In this document: positions 38,367 to 47,282 of the stretch, piece by piece
Position numbering within the stretch: position 1 is the first letter of the stretch
Layout: each line of letters starts with the position of its first letter
Origin: Neorhizobium galegae bv. orientalis str. HAMBI 540
GTDB lineage: Bacteria > Pseudomonadota > Alphaproteobacteria > Rhizobiales > Rhizobiaceae
Direction: 5' to 3'
Assembly (NCBI RefSeq): GCF_000731315.1
Contig: NZ_HG938353.1
Coordinates: 3,534,001 to 3,598,000 of the forward strand
Length of the DNA: 64,000 bases
Notes under the pieces: model-generated
What the model was told of the DNA's origin: nothing
Databases searched by the model: none
What the model saw: the letters and a program-made list of their open reading frames with translations, nothing else
Position numbers and translations under genes: made by a program

Positions 38367-38382
38367 TAGGGGCATTACCCTA
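38367..38382. promoter_or_regulatory. Candidate LuxR-type operator TAGGGG-N4-ACCCTA (copy 2)
   Basis: TAGGGGCATTACCCTA, five of six arm positions paired, followed by TAGTGA. It lies 66 bp upstream of the aroM start, about the same distance as copy 1 from the AroM-LuxR start. The overlapping TATAGT at 38381-38386 could be a -10 hexamer. Confidence 0.68.
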
Positions 38383-38448
38383 TAGTGAAGCCGCGCTTCC
38401 GGGCGTTAGGCTCCCTGTCGATAATGCCGTGCAGGGAACGATGAGAGC

Positions 38449-39129
38449 ATGCCTTCCACATCCAAGATCGCCTTCGTGACCATCGGCCAGACGCCGCGTA
38501 TCGACGTCGTCCCGGAAATGATGACCGAGATCTGCATCGGCCTGCCGGAAGGCCGCGTCGAGTTCCGCGAATTCGGCGTGCTTGACGGCCTGAACCTGGC
38601 TGAACTGGACGCGATGCGGGCCGTGGACGGCGAACATTCCTTCGCGACGCGCCTGAAGAGCGGGCAGGAGATCGTCACCTCCAAGGCCCGGACGGAAGAG
38701 AAACTCAATGTGCTTCTGGGCCAGATCGACAAGCAGGGCTTCGACCTCGTCGTTCTTCTGTGCACCGGCACGGCGATCGATCCGCTCGAAAACACCCTGG
38801 TCGTCGAAGCTCAGCGGATCGTCGATTCGACCGTCGAGGCGCTGGCCGCCTCCTCCCGCAAGCTCGGCGTCATCCTGCCGCTCGAACGGCAGGTCAAGGA
38901 TTTCGCCGATCGCCATGTCTTCAGCGGCGAGCCCAAATTCGTGGCCGCCTCGCCCTATGCCGGCGACGATATGGGTGAGCGGGCGAAGACGCTCGAAGGC
39001 TGCGACCTTATCGTCATGCATTGCATGGGCTATTCCGCCGGAATGCTGGACGAGGTGCGACGCGCGGTCGATGCCCCGGTCCTATTGTCGCGCCGCGTCG
39101 TCGCGGGCGTCGTCCGCCAAATGATCTGA
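38449..39129 (+). CDS. AroM family protein
   Basis: A 226-residue stand-alone AroM protein, the usual family length. The N-terminal signature is VTIGQTPRIDVVPEM, with the central LVVLLCTGTAIDPL and C-terminal PVLLSRRVVAGVVRQMI. The E. coli namesake is encoded beside aroL and has no established activity; the fold appears related to Asp/Glu racemases (inference). It is the first gene of the importer operon, 32 bp before the binding-protein gene. Its resemblance to the N-terminal domain of the upstream regulator suggests both bind the same or related ligands. Confidence 0.88.
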   Translation: MPSTSKIAFVTIGQTPRIDVVPEMMTEICIGLPEGRVEFREFGVLDGLNLAELDAMRAVDGEHSFATRLKSGQEIVTSKARTEEKLNVLLGQIDKQGFDLVVLLCTGTAIDPLENTLVVEAQRIVDSTVEALAASSRKLGVILPLERQVKDFADRHVFSGEPKFVAASPYAGDDMGERAKTLEGCDLIVMHCMGYSAGMLDEVRRAVDAPVLLSRRVVAGVVRQMI

Positions 39130-39161
39130 TACCGAGCCACATGAAAAACAGAGGGAACCAA

Positions 39162-40754
39162 ATGTTCGGAAAAATCCTGAAAACCGTCGCGGTCGCGGGG
39201 CTGCTCGCCTCCTCGATCCTCGCCGCGCCCGCCGGCGCTTTCGAGCGCACCGACAAGGGCAATGTCATCGTCTTCGGCGGCCGCCAGGCGATCCCCGTCC
39301 TCGATCCGCATGTCCGCTACGACTGGTCGACGCGCATGATCCAGCAGTCGGTCTATGACGGCCTGGTCAAATACGAAGGCAACCCGGCCGAGATCAAGCC
39401 ATGGCTCGCCGAGAAGTGGGAAACCAGCGCCGACGGTAAGAGCTGGACCTTCCACCTTGCCAAGAATGCCAAATTCCACAACGGCGACCCGGTGACCGCC
39501 GAAGCCGTACGCTACTCCTTCGAGCGCGGCCTGAAGCTCAACAAGGGCGTCGCCTGGATGCTCAAGGACTTCCTGGCACCTGAAAACATCGTCGCCGTCG
39601 ATGCCAATACGGTCCGCTTCGACCTCAGGGCGCCCTACGCACCTTTCCTGTCCTTCCTGCCCTGGTGGTTCGTCGTCAACCCGGCGGAAGTGAAGGCCCA
39701 TGAAGTGGATGGCGACTACGGCCAGAAGTGGCTGACCGACCATGCCGCCGGCTCCGGCCCGTTCAAGCTCGGCCGCTGGGAACCGAACGTTCTCTATGAA
39801 ATCGAAGCCAATGACGGCTACTGGAAGGGTTGGCCGCAGGGCGAAAAGAACCGCCCGGCCGGCGTCATCTACAAGATCATCCGCGAACCGGCCGCCCAGA
39901 AGGCCGCCCTGCAGCGCGGCGAAGCCGACATCGTCGAAGGTCTGACGCCGGACGACTACATCCAGATCAAGCGCGTACCCGGCGTGGTCATCCAGGACCA
40001 CAAGGGCATGACCACCTTCGGCATCAAGTTCAACACCCAGAAGGGCCCGACCGCCGACATCAACCTGCGCAAGGCGATCGCCTATGCGGTCGATTACGAT
40101 GCGCTGATCCAGATCTACAACGGCGCTGCGTCGCTCGAGAGCAGCCCGCTGCCGGACGCCATGAAGGGCTTCGTCTCCGTTCCGGGCATCCCCCGCAAGG
40201 ATCTCGCCAAGGCCAAGGAATACCTGGCGAAATCCGCCTACCCGAACGGCGGCATCACGCTTCCCTACGTCCATGTCGCCGGCCTCGAAGAAGCCCGCCG
40301 CATCGGCCTCGTCCTGCTCGACAACCTGAAGGAACTCGGCATCACCGTCGAGGTCAAGCCGGAACAGTGGCCGAACATGGTCGCCGCCGGTTCCAAGGTC
40401 GAGACTTCGCCGGCCATGACCTCGGTCTTCACCACACCGGTCTCGACCGACCCGGACGCCGTCGCCTACCAGTATCACAAGGCGAGCTGGGGCCAGTATT
40501 ACGCGATGATGTTCTACGACAATCCGAAGGTCTCGGAGATGATCGACCAGGCCCGTGCCGCCACCAACTGGGATGACCGCGCCAAGCTTTATGCCGACAT
40601 CCAGAAGCAGATCGTCGCCGACCAGCCGGAGGTCTTCGGCATGCTGCAGAACCGCCGCTGGGCGCATCGCGACTATCTGCAGGGCTTCCAGTTCAGCCCG
40701 GTCCGCTTCACCGGCGAAGTCGATCTTTACCCGATGTGGGTGAAGGCCGAATAG
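39162..40754 (+). CDS. ABC importer periplasmic solute-binding protein (family 5)
   Basis: A 530-residue DppA-type periplasmic binding protein. Signal peptide residues ~1-25 (MFGKILKTVAVAGLLASS..., cleavage after APAGAF). Family motifs include YDGLVKYEGNPAEIKPWLAE, FHNGDPVTAEAV, AGSGPFKLGRWEPN and LRKAIAYAVDYDAL. The ATG at 39162 has GAGGGA 6 bp upstream. It lies between aroM and the permeases, so the ligand is probably the compound processed by the DUF917/HyuA-like/AroM proteins. A hairpin with a T-run follows. Confidence 0.93.
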   Translation: MFGKILKTVAVAGLLASSILAAPAGAFERTDKGNVIVFGGRQAIPVLDPHVRYDWSTRMIQQSVYDGLVKYEGNPAEIKPWLAEKWETSADGKSWTFHLAKNAKFHNGDPVTAEAVRYSFERGLKLNKGVAWMLKDFLAPENIVAVDANTVRFDLRAPYAPFLSFLPWWFVVNPAEVKAHEVDGDYGQKWLTDHAAGSGPFKLGRWEPNVLYEIEANDGYWKGWPQGEKNRPAGVIYKIIREPAAQKAALQRGEADIVEGLTPDDYIQIKRVPGVVIQDHKGMTTFGIKFNTQKGPTADINLRKAIAYAVDYDALIQIYNGAASLESSPLPDAMKGFVSVPGIPRKDLAKAKEYLAKSAYPNGGITLPYVHVAGLEEARRIGLVLLDNLKELGITVEVKPEQWPNMVAAGSKVETSPAMTSVFTTPVSTDPDAVAYQYHKASWGQYYAMMFYDNPKVSEMIDQARAATNWDDRAKLYADIQKQIVADQPEVFGMLQNRRWAHRDYLQGFQFSPVRFTGEVDLYPMWVKAE

Positions 40755-40789
40755 AAACTGGCTTGCGTCCCCTCCTGCAGCCAGCATGA

Positions 40790-40837
40790 TGCGCATGGTC
40801 CGGCTTTCCCAACCGGCCGGGCCATGCGCAGTTTTTT
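40790..40837 (+). terminator. Intra-operon terminator/attenuator between binding-protein and permease genes
   Basis: Stem TGCGCATGGTCCGG / CCGGGCCATGCGCA (one G-U pair) followed by TTTTTT at 40832-40837. Partial termination here would give more binding protein than permease. Confidence 0.8.
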
Positions 40838-40861
40838 AGAAGATAGCCACCGGAGAAGACG

Positions 40862-41869
40862 ATGTTGACATTCGCCTTCCGCAAAGTGCTGACGCTGGTC
40901 GGAACCATGATCGGCATTGCGGCACTCACCTTCGTCATCACCAATGTCGCGCCGGGCGATCCCGCCCGCCTGGTCGCCGGCCCCAACGCGACCGAGGACA
41001 TGGTGACGACGATCCGCACCGAATACGGCCTCGACAAGTCGCTGCCCGAACAGTTCGTCGTCTATATGGGCGACCTCATCACCGGCGATCTCGGCAAGTC
41101 GATCGTCACCACGAGGCCGGTGCTGGAAGAAGTGCTGCGTTATGCGCCGGCAACGCTGGAACTGGTCTTCGTCGCCATGACGCTCGGCATCGTCATCGGC
41201 GTGCCGCTGGGCATGGTGTCGGCCGTCTACAAGGACGGCCCGATCGACCACGCGACCCGCATCTTCTCGATCTCGGGCGTCGCTCTGCCGGCCTTCTGGT
41301 TCGGCATCATCCTGCAGCTGACATTCGCGGTCGATCTCGGCTGGCTGCCGGTCTCCGGCCGGCTGCCGCTGGTCACCCGCCCGCCGCAAACCGTTACCGG
41401 CCTGCTCCTCGTCGACAGCCTGTTCGCCGGCCGGCTGGATACGTTCTGGACGTCGCTGCGGCACATCATCCTTCCGGCAATCGTGCTCTCCTTCCCCTGC
41501 CTTGCCTCGATCCTGCGCGTCAACCGCGCCGAGATGATCGAAGTGCTGCAGTCCGACTACATCGTCGCGGCACGCGCCCACGGCATCGCCTCGTTCCGCA
41601 TCGTCGCCATCTACGCGCTGAAGAACGCGCTGCTGCCGACGCTTGCGATGATCGGCCTGCGTTTCGGCTGGATGCTCGGCTCCACCGTTCTCGTCGAAAC
41701 CGTCTTCGACTGGCCCGGCATCGGGCTTTATGCCGTCTCCTCGGCGCTTTCATCGGATTTCAAGCCCGTCATCGGCGTCACGCTGGTGATCGGCTTCTTC
41801 TTCATCGTCGCCAACACCCTTGTCGATCTCGCCTATGCGTGGATCGATCCCCGCCTCAGGAGCGCCTGA
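40862..41869 (+). CDS. Dipeptide-type ABC importer permease (DppB-like)
   Basis: A 335-residue inner-membrane permease: N-terminal segment LTLVGTMIGIAALTFVITNVAPGDP, further membrane segments, an EAA loop near DYIVAARAHGIASF and C-terminal AWIDPRLRSA. GGAG lies 7 bp upstream of the ATG. Its stop shares one base with the start of the DppC-like gene. Confidence 0.94.
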   Translation: MLTFAFRKVLTLVGTMIGIAALTFVITNVAPGDPARLVAGPNATEDMVTTIRTEYGLDKSLPEQFVVYMGDLITGDLGKSIVTTRPVLEEVLRYAPATLELVFVAMTLGIVIGVPLGMVSAVYKDGPIDHATRIFSISGVALPAFWFGIILQLTFAVDLGWLPVSGRLPLVTRPPQTVTGLLLVDSLFAGRLDTFWTSLRHIILPAIVLSFPCLASILRVNRAEMIEVLQSDYIVAARAHGIASFRIVAIYALKNALLPTLAMIGLRFGWMLGSTVLVETVFDWPGIGLYAVSSALSSDFKPVIGVTLVIGFFFIVANTLVDLAYAWIDPRLRSA

Positions 41870-42780
41870 TGACGACGCCCGTGGAACTCTCCCGGCCGCT
41901 CACCTTCCGCGAACGGCATGAAAGCAAGATCCGCCAGTGGCGGCTCTATGCCCACATGTTCGGCAAGAGCTTTTCCTCCATGCTCGGCCTCGGCCTGGTC
42001 GTGCTCTTCCTGTTGCTTGCCGCTCTCGGACCATGGCTTGCGCCCTATCCGGAAGATACGGTCGGCGCCTTCAACATGGCCAACAAGCTGATGGGACCGA
42101 GCGCCGGCCACTGGTTCGGCACCGACGAAATGGGCAGCGACATCCTTTCGCGCGTCATCATCGGTGCCCGCACGTCGCTCTGGATCGGCCTGATCATCAC
42201 CGGCGTCGGCGCCGTCATCGGCGTGCCGCTCGGCATCATCGCCGGTTATCGCGGCGGCTGGGTGCGCGCCGTCATCATGCGCATCACGGAGCTTTTCCTC
42301 GCCGTGCCGGGCTTGGCTCTCGCGCTGGCGATCGTCGCCGCGCTTGGCCCCGGCATCACCAATTGCGTGCTGGCTCTGTCGCTCGTCTGGTGGCCTGGTT
42401 ATGTGCGGCTGGTGGAGGCGAAGACCCTCTCCGTTAAGGAGGAACTGTTCGTGGAATCGGCCCGCTCGATCGGCGCCAAAACTCCGTGGATCCTCTGGCA
42501 CCACATCCTGCCCAACTGCATGTCGCCGATCATCGTCAAGATGAGCATGGACATGGGTATGGCGATCCTGTCCGCCGCAAGCCTCGGCTTCATAGGCCTT
42601 GGCGCCCAGCCGCCCGCACCCGAATGGGGCGCGATGATCTCGGTCGCCCGCACCTACATGCCGGACTGGTGGTGGTATTCGCTGTTTCCGGGTGCCGCGA
42701 TCTTCCTGACCGTGCTCGGCTTCAACCTTCTCGGCGACGGCCTGCGCGACATTCTCGATCCCCGGAGCCGCGACCGATGA
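41869..42780 (+). CDS. Dipeptide-type ABC importer permease (DppC-like)
   Basis: A 303-residue permease with WFGTDEMGSDILSRV after the first membrane segment, GLGAQPPAPEWGAMI near the C-terminus and the terminal GDGLRDILDPRSR. The ATG at 41869 overlaps the preceding stop (TGATG) and its own end overlaps the ATPase gene (ATGA). Confidence 0.94.
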   Translation: MTTPVELSRPLTFRERHESKIRQWRLYAHMFGKSFSSMLGLGLVVLFLLLAALGPWLAPYPEDTVGAFNMANKLMGPSAGHWFGTDEMGSDILSRVIIGARTSLWIGLIITGVGAVIGVPLGIIAGYRGGWVRAVIMRITELFLAVPGLALALAIVAALGPGITNCVLALSLVWWPGYVRLVEAKTLSVKEELFVESARSIGAKTPWILWHHILPNCMSPIIVKMSMDMGMAILSAASLGFIGLGAQPPAPEWGAMISVARTYMPDWWWYSLFPGAAIFLTVLGFNLLGDGLRDILDPRSRDR

Positions 42781-44438
42781 CCGGACCTCTTCTCGACATC
42801 CAGAACTACAGGCTCGACATCGGCACGTTCGACGGCCCGGTGCATGTGCTGAAGGACATTAACCTCACCGTCAACCGCGGCGATACGCTCGGCATCGTCG
42901 GCGAAAGCGGCTCCGGCAAGACGGTGCTGGTGCGCTCGGTGCTCGGCATCGGACCGAAGGCATCCAAGGTCGTCCAGGGCAACATCGCCTTCGACGGGCA
43001 GGATATCACGGCACTTTCGGAAAAAGACTGGAGGAAGATCCGCGGCATCCGAATCTCGATGATCTTCCAGGATCCGATGACCTATCTGAACCCGCTCTTC
43101 ACCATCGGGCAGCAGATCTCCGACGTCATCGCCGCCCATGAAAAGGCAGCCGGTCACGGCGTCTCCTCGAAGGCCACCCGCCGCGCCCGGACCGAAGACC
43201 TGCTCGATCAGGTCGGCCTGCCCAACCCGGCGATGTTGTTCGACCAGTATCCGCACCAGCTTTCCGGCGGCATGCGCCAGCGGGTGCTGATCGCCATGGC
43301 GCTGTCCGGCAAGCCGGACCTGCTGATCGCCGACGAGCCGACGACGGCGCTCGACGTCACGGTCCAGGCGCAGGTGCTCGACCTCATCAATTCGCTGGTC
43401 GAGAAACTCAACCTCACCGTCATCATGATCAGCCACGATATCGGCGCCATCGCGACGATCGCGAAACGCTGTGCGGTCATGTACAAGGGCGAGATCGTCG
43501 AACAGGGCCTGACAGCGGATATCCTGAGCGCCCCGAAACACGAATACACAAAGCGGCTGCTCGCCGCCGTGCCGGACATCGATACCGCTGCGGCGAAGGT
43601 CGCCGCCGAACCGGCGGTCGGCAAACCGGCCAAACCGGGCGTGCTTCTGGAAGCGATCGACCTCAAAAAGGTCTATCGCAGCCAATCGGGCAGCGAGGTG
43701 ACGGCGGTCGACGGCATCAACCTGTCTGTCGCGACCGGCGAGATCTTCGGCGTGGTCGGCGAATCCGGCTCCGGCAAGTCGACGCTCGCCCGCATGCTGC
43801 TGCGGCTGATCGAGCCGACCTCCGGCGACATCATCTTCGACGGCAGGAACATTTCCGGCCTGACCGGCGAGCCCATGCGGTTGATGCGCCGGCATATGCA
43901 GTTCGTCTTCCAGAACCCGCATTCGGCGCTCAACGGCCGCCACACGATCGGTGACGCGATCGGCGAACCGCTGCGCATCCAGACAAGCATGGGCCGTCGT
44001 GACATCGAGGCCCGCGTCGAAGCGCTGCTCGATATCGTCCAGCTGCCGAAAATGTTCAAGTACCGCTATCCGCACGAACTCTCCGGCGGCCAGAAGCAGC
44101 GCATCTGCATCGCCCGTGCCATCGCCCTCAATCCACGCCTGCTGATCCTCGACGAACCGACTTCGGCGCTCGACATCTCGGTGCAGGCGCAGGTGCTTGA
44201 TTTCCTGCAGGAACTGCGCGCCGAGCTCGATCTCACCTATGTCTTCATCTCGCACAACCTCGCCGTCATCCGGCAGATCTGCGACCGGACCATCGTGATG
44301 AAACGCGGCGTGATCGTCGAACAGGGCGAGACTGAACGCCTTTTCCTGTCGCCGCAGCACGAATACACCAGGGCGCTGATCGAAAGCGGACGTAAAACCT
44401 CGCGCGCGGCCAACTTGTCGGCCCCCGCCGGCTCGTGA
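42777..44438 (+). CDS. Dipeptide-type ABC importer ATPase with two fused ATP-binding domains
   Basis: A 553-residue DppD-DppF fusion. Domain 1: Walker A GESGSGKTV, signature LSGGMRQR, Walker [13 protein letters not shown]. Domain 2: Walker [10 protein letters not shown], signature LSGGQKQR, Walker B LILDEPTSALD. An alanine/proline-rich linker (~residues 265-290) joins them. It is the last gene of the aroM-importer operon. It has the same architecture as the ATPase at 1-1698, so one chain supplies both nucleotide-binding sites. Confidence 0.94.
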   Translation: MTGPLLDIQNYRLDIGTFDGPVHVLKDINLTVNRGDTLGIVGESGSGKTVLVRSVLGIGPKASKVVQGNIAFDGQDITALSEKDWRKIRGIRISMIFQDPMTYLNPLFTIGQQISDVIAAHEKAAGHGVSSKATRRARTEDLLDQVGLPNPAMLFDQYPHQLSGGMRQRVLIAMALSGKPDLLIADEPTTALDVTVQAQVLDLINSLVEKLNLTVIMISHDIGAIATIAKRCAVMYKGEIVEQGLTADILSAPKHEYTKRLLAAVPDIDTAAAKVAAEPAVGKPAKPGVLLEAIDLKKVYRSQSGSEVTAVDGINLSVATGEIFGVVGESGSGKSTLARMLLRLIEPTSGDIIFDGRNISGLTGEPMRLMRRHMQFVFQNPHSALNGRHTIGDAIGEPLRIQTSMGRRDIEARVEALLDIVQLPKMFKYRYPHELSGGQKQRICIARAIALNPRLLILDEPTSALDISVQAQVLDFLQELRAELDLTYVFISHNLAVIRQICDRTIVMKRGVIVEQGETERLFLSPQHEYTRALIESGRKTSRAANLSAPAGS

Positions 44439-44546
44439 TGAAATATACCTTTGCAAAAAAATAATTGTGCAGTGCAGCAACGCTTCCCATATAGGGGACG
44501 TTGTCGTTGATCACTGCCATCCCGGCAATGATTGCCAGGAGGCATG

Positions 44547-45629
44547 ATGAGATCGTTGTCGGATACGCTGGAGCGGCTCGCCCGCTTGAAATCACTGGGT
44601 TGGGAACCGACCGACGCGCCCAGCCATCTGGAGGCGCTCGAGGGCTTCGGATCCAACCCCGGAGCGCTGGCAGCCAAGGTTTACGTCCCCTCCCTGCTTC
44701 CCAAACATCCCGCCCTCGTCGTGGTTCTTCACGGATGCACGCAAACCGCCTCCGGTTATGATCACGGCACCGGATGGTCGAAGCTCGCCGAACGGCACGG
44801 CTTCGTGGTGCTCCTCCCCGAACAGGTCCGCGCCAACAACGGCAATCTCTGTTTCAACTGGTTCGTTCCAGGCGACACGCGCCGCGGCCAAGGCGAAGCG
44901 CACTCGATCCGCCAGATGATCGATGCCGTGGTCTCCCGGCACGGGATCGACACTTCGCGCATCTATGTGAGCGGCCTGTCCGCAGGCGGCGGCATGGCCA
45001 ATGCCATGTTGGCCGCCTATCCCGAGGTTTTCGCGGGTGGCGCAATCATCGCAGGACTGCCCTATGGCGTCGCCGCGACGGTTCCCGAAGCATTCGACCG
45101 GATGCGCGGGCACGGCCTGCCGGCACCGTCGGCGCTTCAGTCACGGCTGAAAGCCGCCTCCACCCATCAGGGGCCTTGGCCGATCATCTCGGTGTGGCAG
45201 GGCACCCAGGACAACACGGTCGCGGCGGCAAATGCACAGGCGATCATCGACCAGTGGCGCGGCGTTCACGAAGTTGGCTCGCGGCCGGACCTGGAGGAGA
45301 AGGTCGACGGCCAGTCGAAAACCGTCTGGAAGGATGCCCGCGGCAAGCAGGTCATCGAATATAACAGCATTGCTGGAATGGGCCATGGAACGCCGATCGA
45401 TACCGCACTCGGCGACGAGAACGTCGCGCCTTATCTGCTGGATGTCGGCATATCGTCGACGCTTCATTCGGCAAAAAGCTGGGGCCTGCTTCGCCAAGGT
45501 GTAGAGCCGTTGCAGGCGAAGACCGGCGGCGCCAAGCGGCCATCCGTTTCTTCTCAGGAGGCAAAAGAGCCTGAAGGCATCCAACAGATCATCGAGAGCG
45601 CGCTTCGCATGGCGGGCCTGATGCGCTGA
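44547..45629 (+). CDS. PHB-depolymerase-family esterase (LpqC/type 1 depolymerase-like)
   Basis: A 360-residue alpha/beta hydrolase. The oxyanion-hole region is VVVLHGCTQTASGYDHGTGW, the nucleophile serine is in VSGLSAGGGMANA, the acid is probably in WQGTQDNTV and the histidine in GMGHGTPID. The family includes intracellular and extracellular poly(3-hydroxybutyrate) depolymerases and feruloyl/acetyl esterases. No signal peptide is visible, suggesting a cytoplasmic location. ATG 44547 has AGGAGG 4 bp upstream; an ATG one codon earlier is too close. It stands alone between two operons. Confidence 0.87.
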   Translation: MRSLSDTLERLARLKSLGWEPTDAPSHLEALEGFGSNPGALAAKVYVPSLLPKHPALVVVLHGCTQTASGYDHGTGWSKLAERHGFVVLLPEQVRANNGNLCFNWFVPGDTRRGQGEAHSIRQMIDAVVSRHGIDTSRIYVSGLSAGGGMANAMLAAYPEVFAGGAIIAGLPYGVAATVPEAFDRMRGHGLPAPSALQSRLKAASTHQGPWPIISVWQGTQDNTVAAANAQAIIDQWRGVHEVGSRPDLEEKVDGQSKTVWKDARGKQVIEYNSIAGMGHGTPIDTALGDENVAPYLLDVGISSTLHSAKSWGLLRQGVEPLQAKTGGAKRPSVSSQEAKEPEGIQQIIESALRMAGLMR

Positions 45630-45697
45630 TAGGGCCGGGAGAATAGGCGCGGCGACGGCCGGGGGAGAGGGAATGGCCGCCGCCGAACGCTCCCGGC

Positions 45698-46144
45698 TTA
45701 AACGCCGGAAGCTGCAATATCCGCGTCGAGACGTTCGCGAGCCTTCTTGGGCAGTTTCGCGGTCTTGACGGCCTCCAGGTTGGCTGGCGCGTTGCCGACA
45801 ACGATGAGGCCAATCATGCCCATGCCGACATGCGGCGAGCATTTCACGGCATATGCCCCCTCGATGTCGAAGGTGATCTTCACGCTTTCGTTCATCTGGC
45901 CCTTGAACGGCTTTGCACCTTCCGGGATCAGGCCGTCGATTGTTTCGGCGTTGTGAGACTTGTCCGTCGGGATGAAGGTGACGGTATCGCCCTTGGCGAT
46001 CTTCAGGGAACCCGGTTCGAATACCATCGCGCCGTCCTTGCCCTTGTTGAGCATATGCACTTCGAAATCGGCAGCCGACGCCACAGTTCCGCAGACAGCC
46101 GCGACGATCGCCGCACCGACCAGGGATGCCAGAATCTTCTTCAT
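45698..46144 (-). CDS. Pseudoazurin (periplasmic type 1 copper electron carrier)
   Basis: A 148-residue periplasmic cupredoxin. Signal peptide residues 1-24 (cleavage after ASAAD), then the pseudoazurin N-terminus [19 protein letters not shown]. Copper ligands: the first His in DKSHNAET, then Cys, His and Met in [12 protein letters not shown]. Pseudoazurin passes electrons to copper nitrite reductase NirK, which is encoded 1.1 kb upstream. Its own upstream region carries a TTG-N8-CAA box like that of nirK, indicating joint induction under low oxygen and nitrite/NO. Confidence 0.94.
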   Translation of the reverse strand: MKKILASLVGAAIVAAVCGTVASAADFEVHMLNKGKDGAMVFEPGSLKIAKGDTVTFIPTDKSHNAETIDGLIPEGAKPFKGQMNESVKITFDIEGAYAVKCSPHVGMGMIGLIVVGNAPANLEAVKTAKLPKKARERLDADIAASGV

Positions 46145-46214
46145 TTCGTTACTCCTTTTCTAAAAGCCCTCGGCTTCGTTGAAATTCACACTAGAGCAAA
46201 AAGGCCGGTCCTCT

Positions 46215-46228
46215 TTGACCTGCGACAA
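46215..46228. promoter_or_regulatory. NnrR/FNR-type box upstream of the pseudoazurin gene
   Basis: TTGACCTGCGACAA fits TTG-N8-CAA and sits about 78 bp upstream of the pseudoazurin ATG. Its flanks match the nirK box (CTCTTTGAC.TG...ACAAAC in both). A 9-bp hairpin (GCGACAAAC/GTTTGTCGC, 46222-46247) overlaps it. Confidence 0.72.
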
Positions 46229-46291
46229 ACGGTTTTGAGTTTGTCGCGGCTCGCTTTTGCGTCGGTTTGGGCTCGGATGGCGACGTGATGG

Positions 46292-47197
46292 TCACGTTGT
46301 CCAGCCCACGTGCCGAAGCGTCTTGAGAAGGGGCGCATACCAGCGGGTGGATTTGACCAGGCGAAAGCCCAGATTGTCCGGCGGGGTCCCCACTGCGCAG
46401 CCGCCGCCTTTCGGATCGCGGATGAAGGAACTCATCGGCGATCGATGGGTGCCGACCGTCACGTAGACGCCGCAAATCTCCTCGGAGGCGCGAACGGACC
46501 CGTTCACGTAAAGATGGACCCTGCGATGGCAGGTGGACGTCCATTCCCAGATGTTGCCGCCAAAGTCGGCCAGGCCATATTCGTTCTCTCCGAAACTTCC
46601 GGTCGGCCGGGGCACCGGATCGCCTGTCGCCCGCTCGCGCGCTTCGCGCTCGTAGTCGGCAAGCCACCGCAGCGCGGGGTTCTTGCTGTCCGGATCGAGA
46701 CCGAGAGCATCGTCCGGAAACCTCTTGCCCGCGGCCTGAGCCAGTTGTTCGTCTGTCGGCAAGGTCCAGTATTCACCGGTCACCTCGGAGAGCCAGTGGG
46801 CGTAAGCCGTGGCATCGTCGAAGCTCACGCCGGTGGCGGGAACGTCGGCTCTTGACGTGGCCGTCTCGGAAGATCTGCAGGCGCCCCCGGAAACGCACGC
46901 CCGGTATTCCGAGGCAGTGACATGATATTTCGTGATCGTGAGGCTCGGTCCTGCGACCACCGTCTTCATCGGCGCGTCGATCGGTGCCGTACCCTTCAGG
47001 AACTCTCCGTCGCTCCTGTAGCTGTAGCTGCGGGGAGGAACAGCGATCGTCGCGGGCTCATAGACCGCGCCCTCTGGGGGCGCCGACATCATGAAACCCG
47101 CCTGGTGGACGATACCCGCCGCCAGCACGGCGATCAGCGTGATCGGAAGCCCGGTATGGAGGAGCGAGAGCTTTGGCTTGTCGTGTGTGCATGGCAT
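46292..47197 (-). CDS. nirV: NirV-like formylglycine-generating-enzyme (SUMF1) family protein
   Basis: A 301-residue protein: N-terminal membrane anchor/signal (PITLIAVLAAGIVHQAGFM), then an FGE-sulfatase domain with TITKYHVTASEYRACV, VSFDDATAYAHWLSEVTG, FGENEYGLADFGGNIWEWT and DNLGFRLVKS. NirV is regularly encoded right after nirK in denitrifiers; its exact role in NirK maturation is unresolved. It lies 85 bp downstream of nirK on the same strand. Confidence 0.9.
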   Translation of the reverse strand: MPCTHDKPKLSLLHTGLPITLIAVLAAGIVHQAGFMMSAPPEGAVYEPATIAVPPRSYSYRSDGEFLKGTAPIDAPMKTVVAGPSLTITKYHVTASEYRACVSGGACRSSETATSRADVPATGVSFDDATAYAHWLSEVTGEYWTLPTDEQLAQAAGKRFPDDALGLDPDSKNPALRWLADYEREARERATGDPVPRPTGSFGENEYGLADFGGNIWEWTSTCHRRVHLYVNGSVRASEEICGVYVTVGTHRSPMSSFIRDPKGGGCAVGTPPDNLGFRLVKSTRWYAPLLKTLRHVGWTT

Positions 47198-47282
47198 GTT
47201 CGCCTCCCGAGGCGAAATCTAGCTTGCAGGGGGTGAAGGCCGGTCGGGAACAGGCTCATGCCATGCTCCCGGCCGTTTCCGA

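Noticed and set aside
44492..44497. A third TAGGGG half-site upstream of the esterase gene
   Set aside because: The complementary CCCCTA half and the trailing AGTGA are missing, so it does not match the two boxes of the AroM-LuxR locus.
46222..46247. 9-bp hairpin between nirV and the pseudoazurin gene considered as a terminator
   Set aside because: It has a perfect stem (GCGACAAAC/GTTTGTCGC) but no T-run on either strand, and it overlaps the NnrR/FNR-type box.
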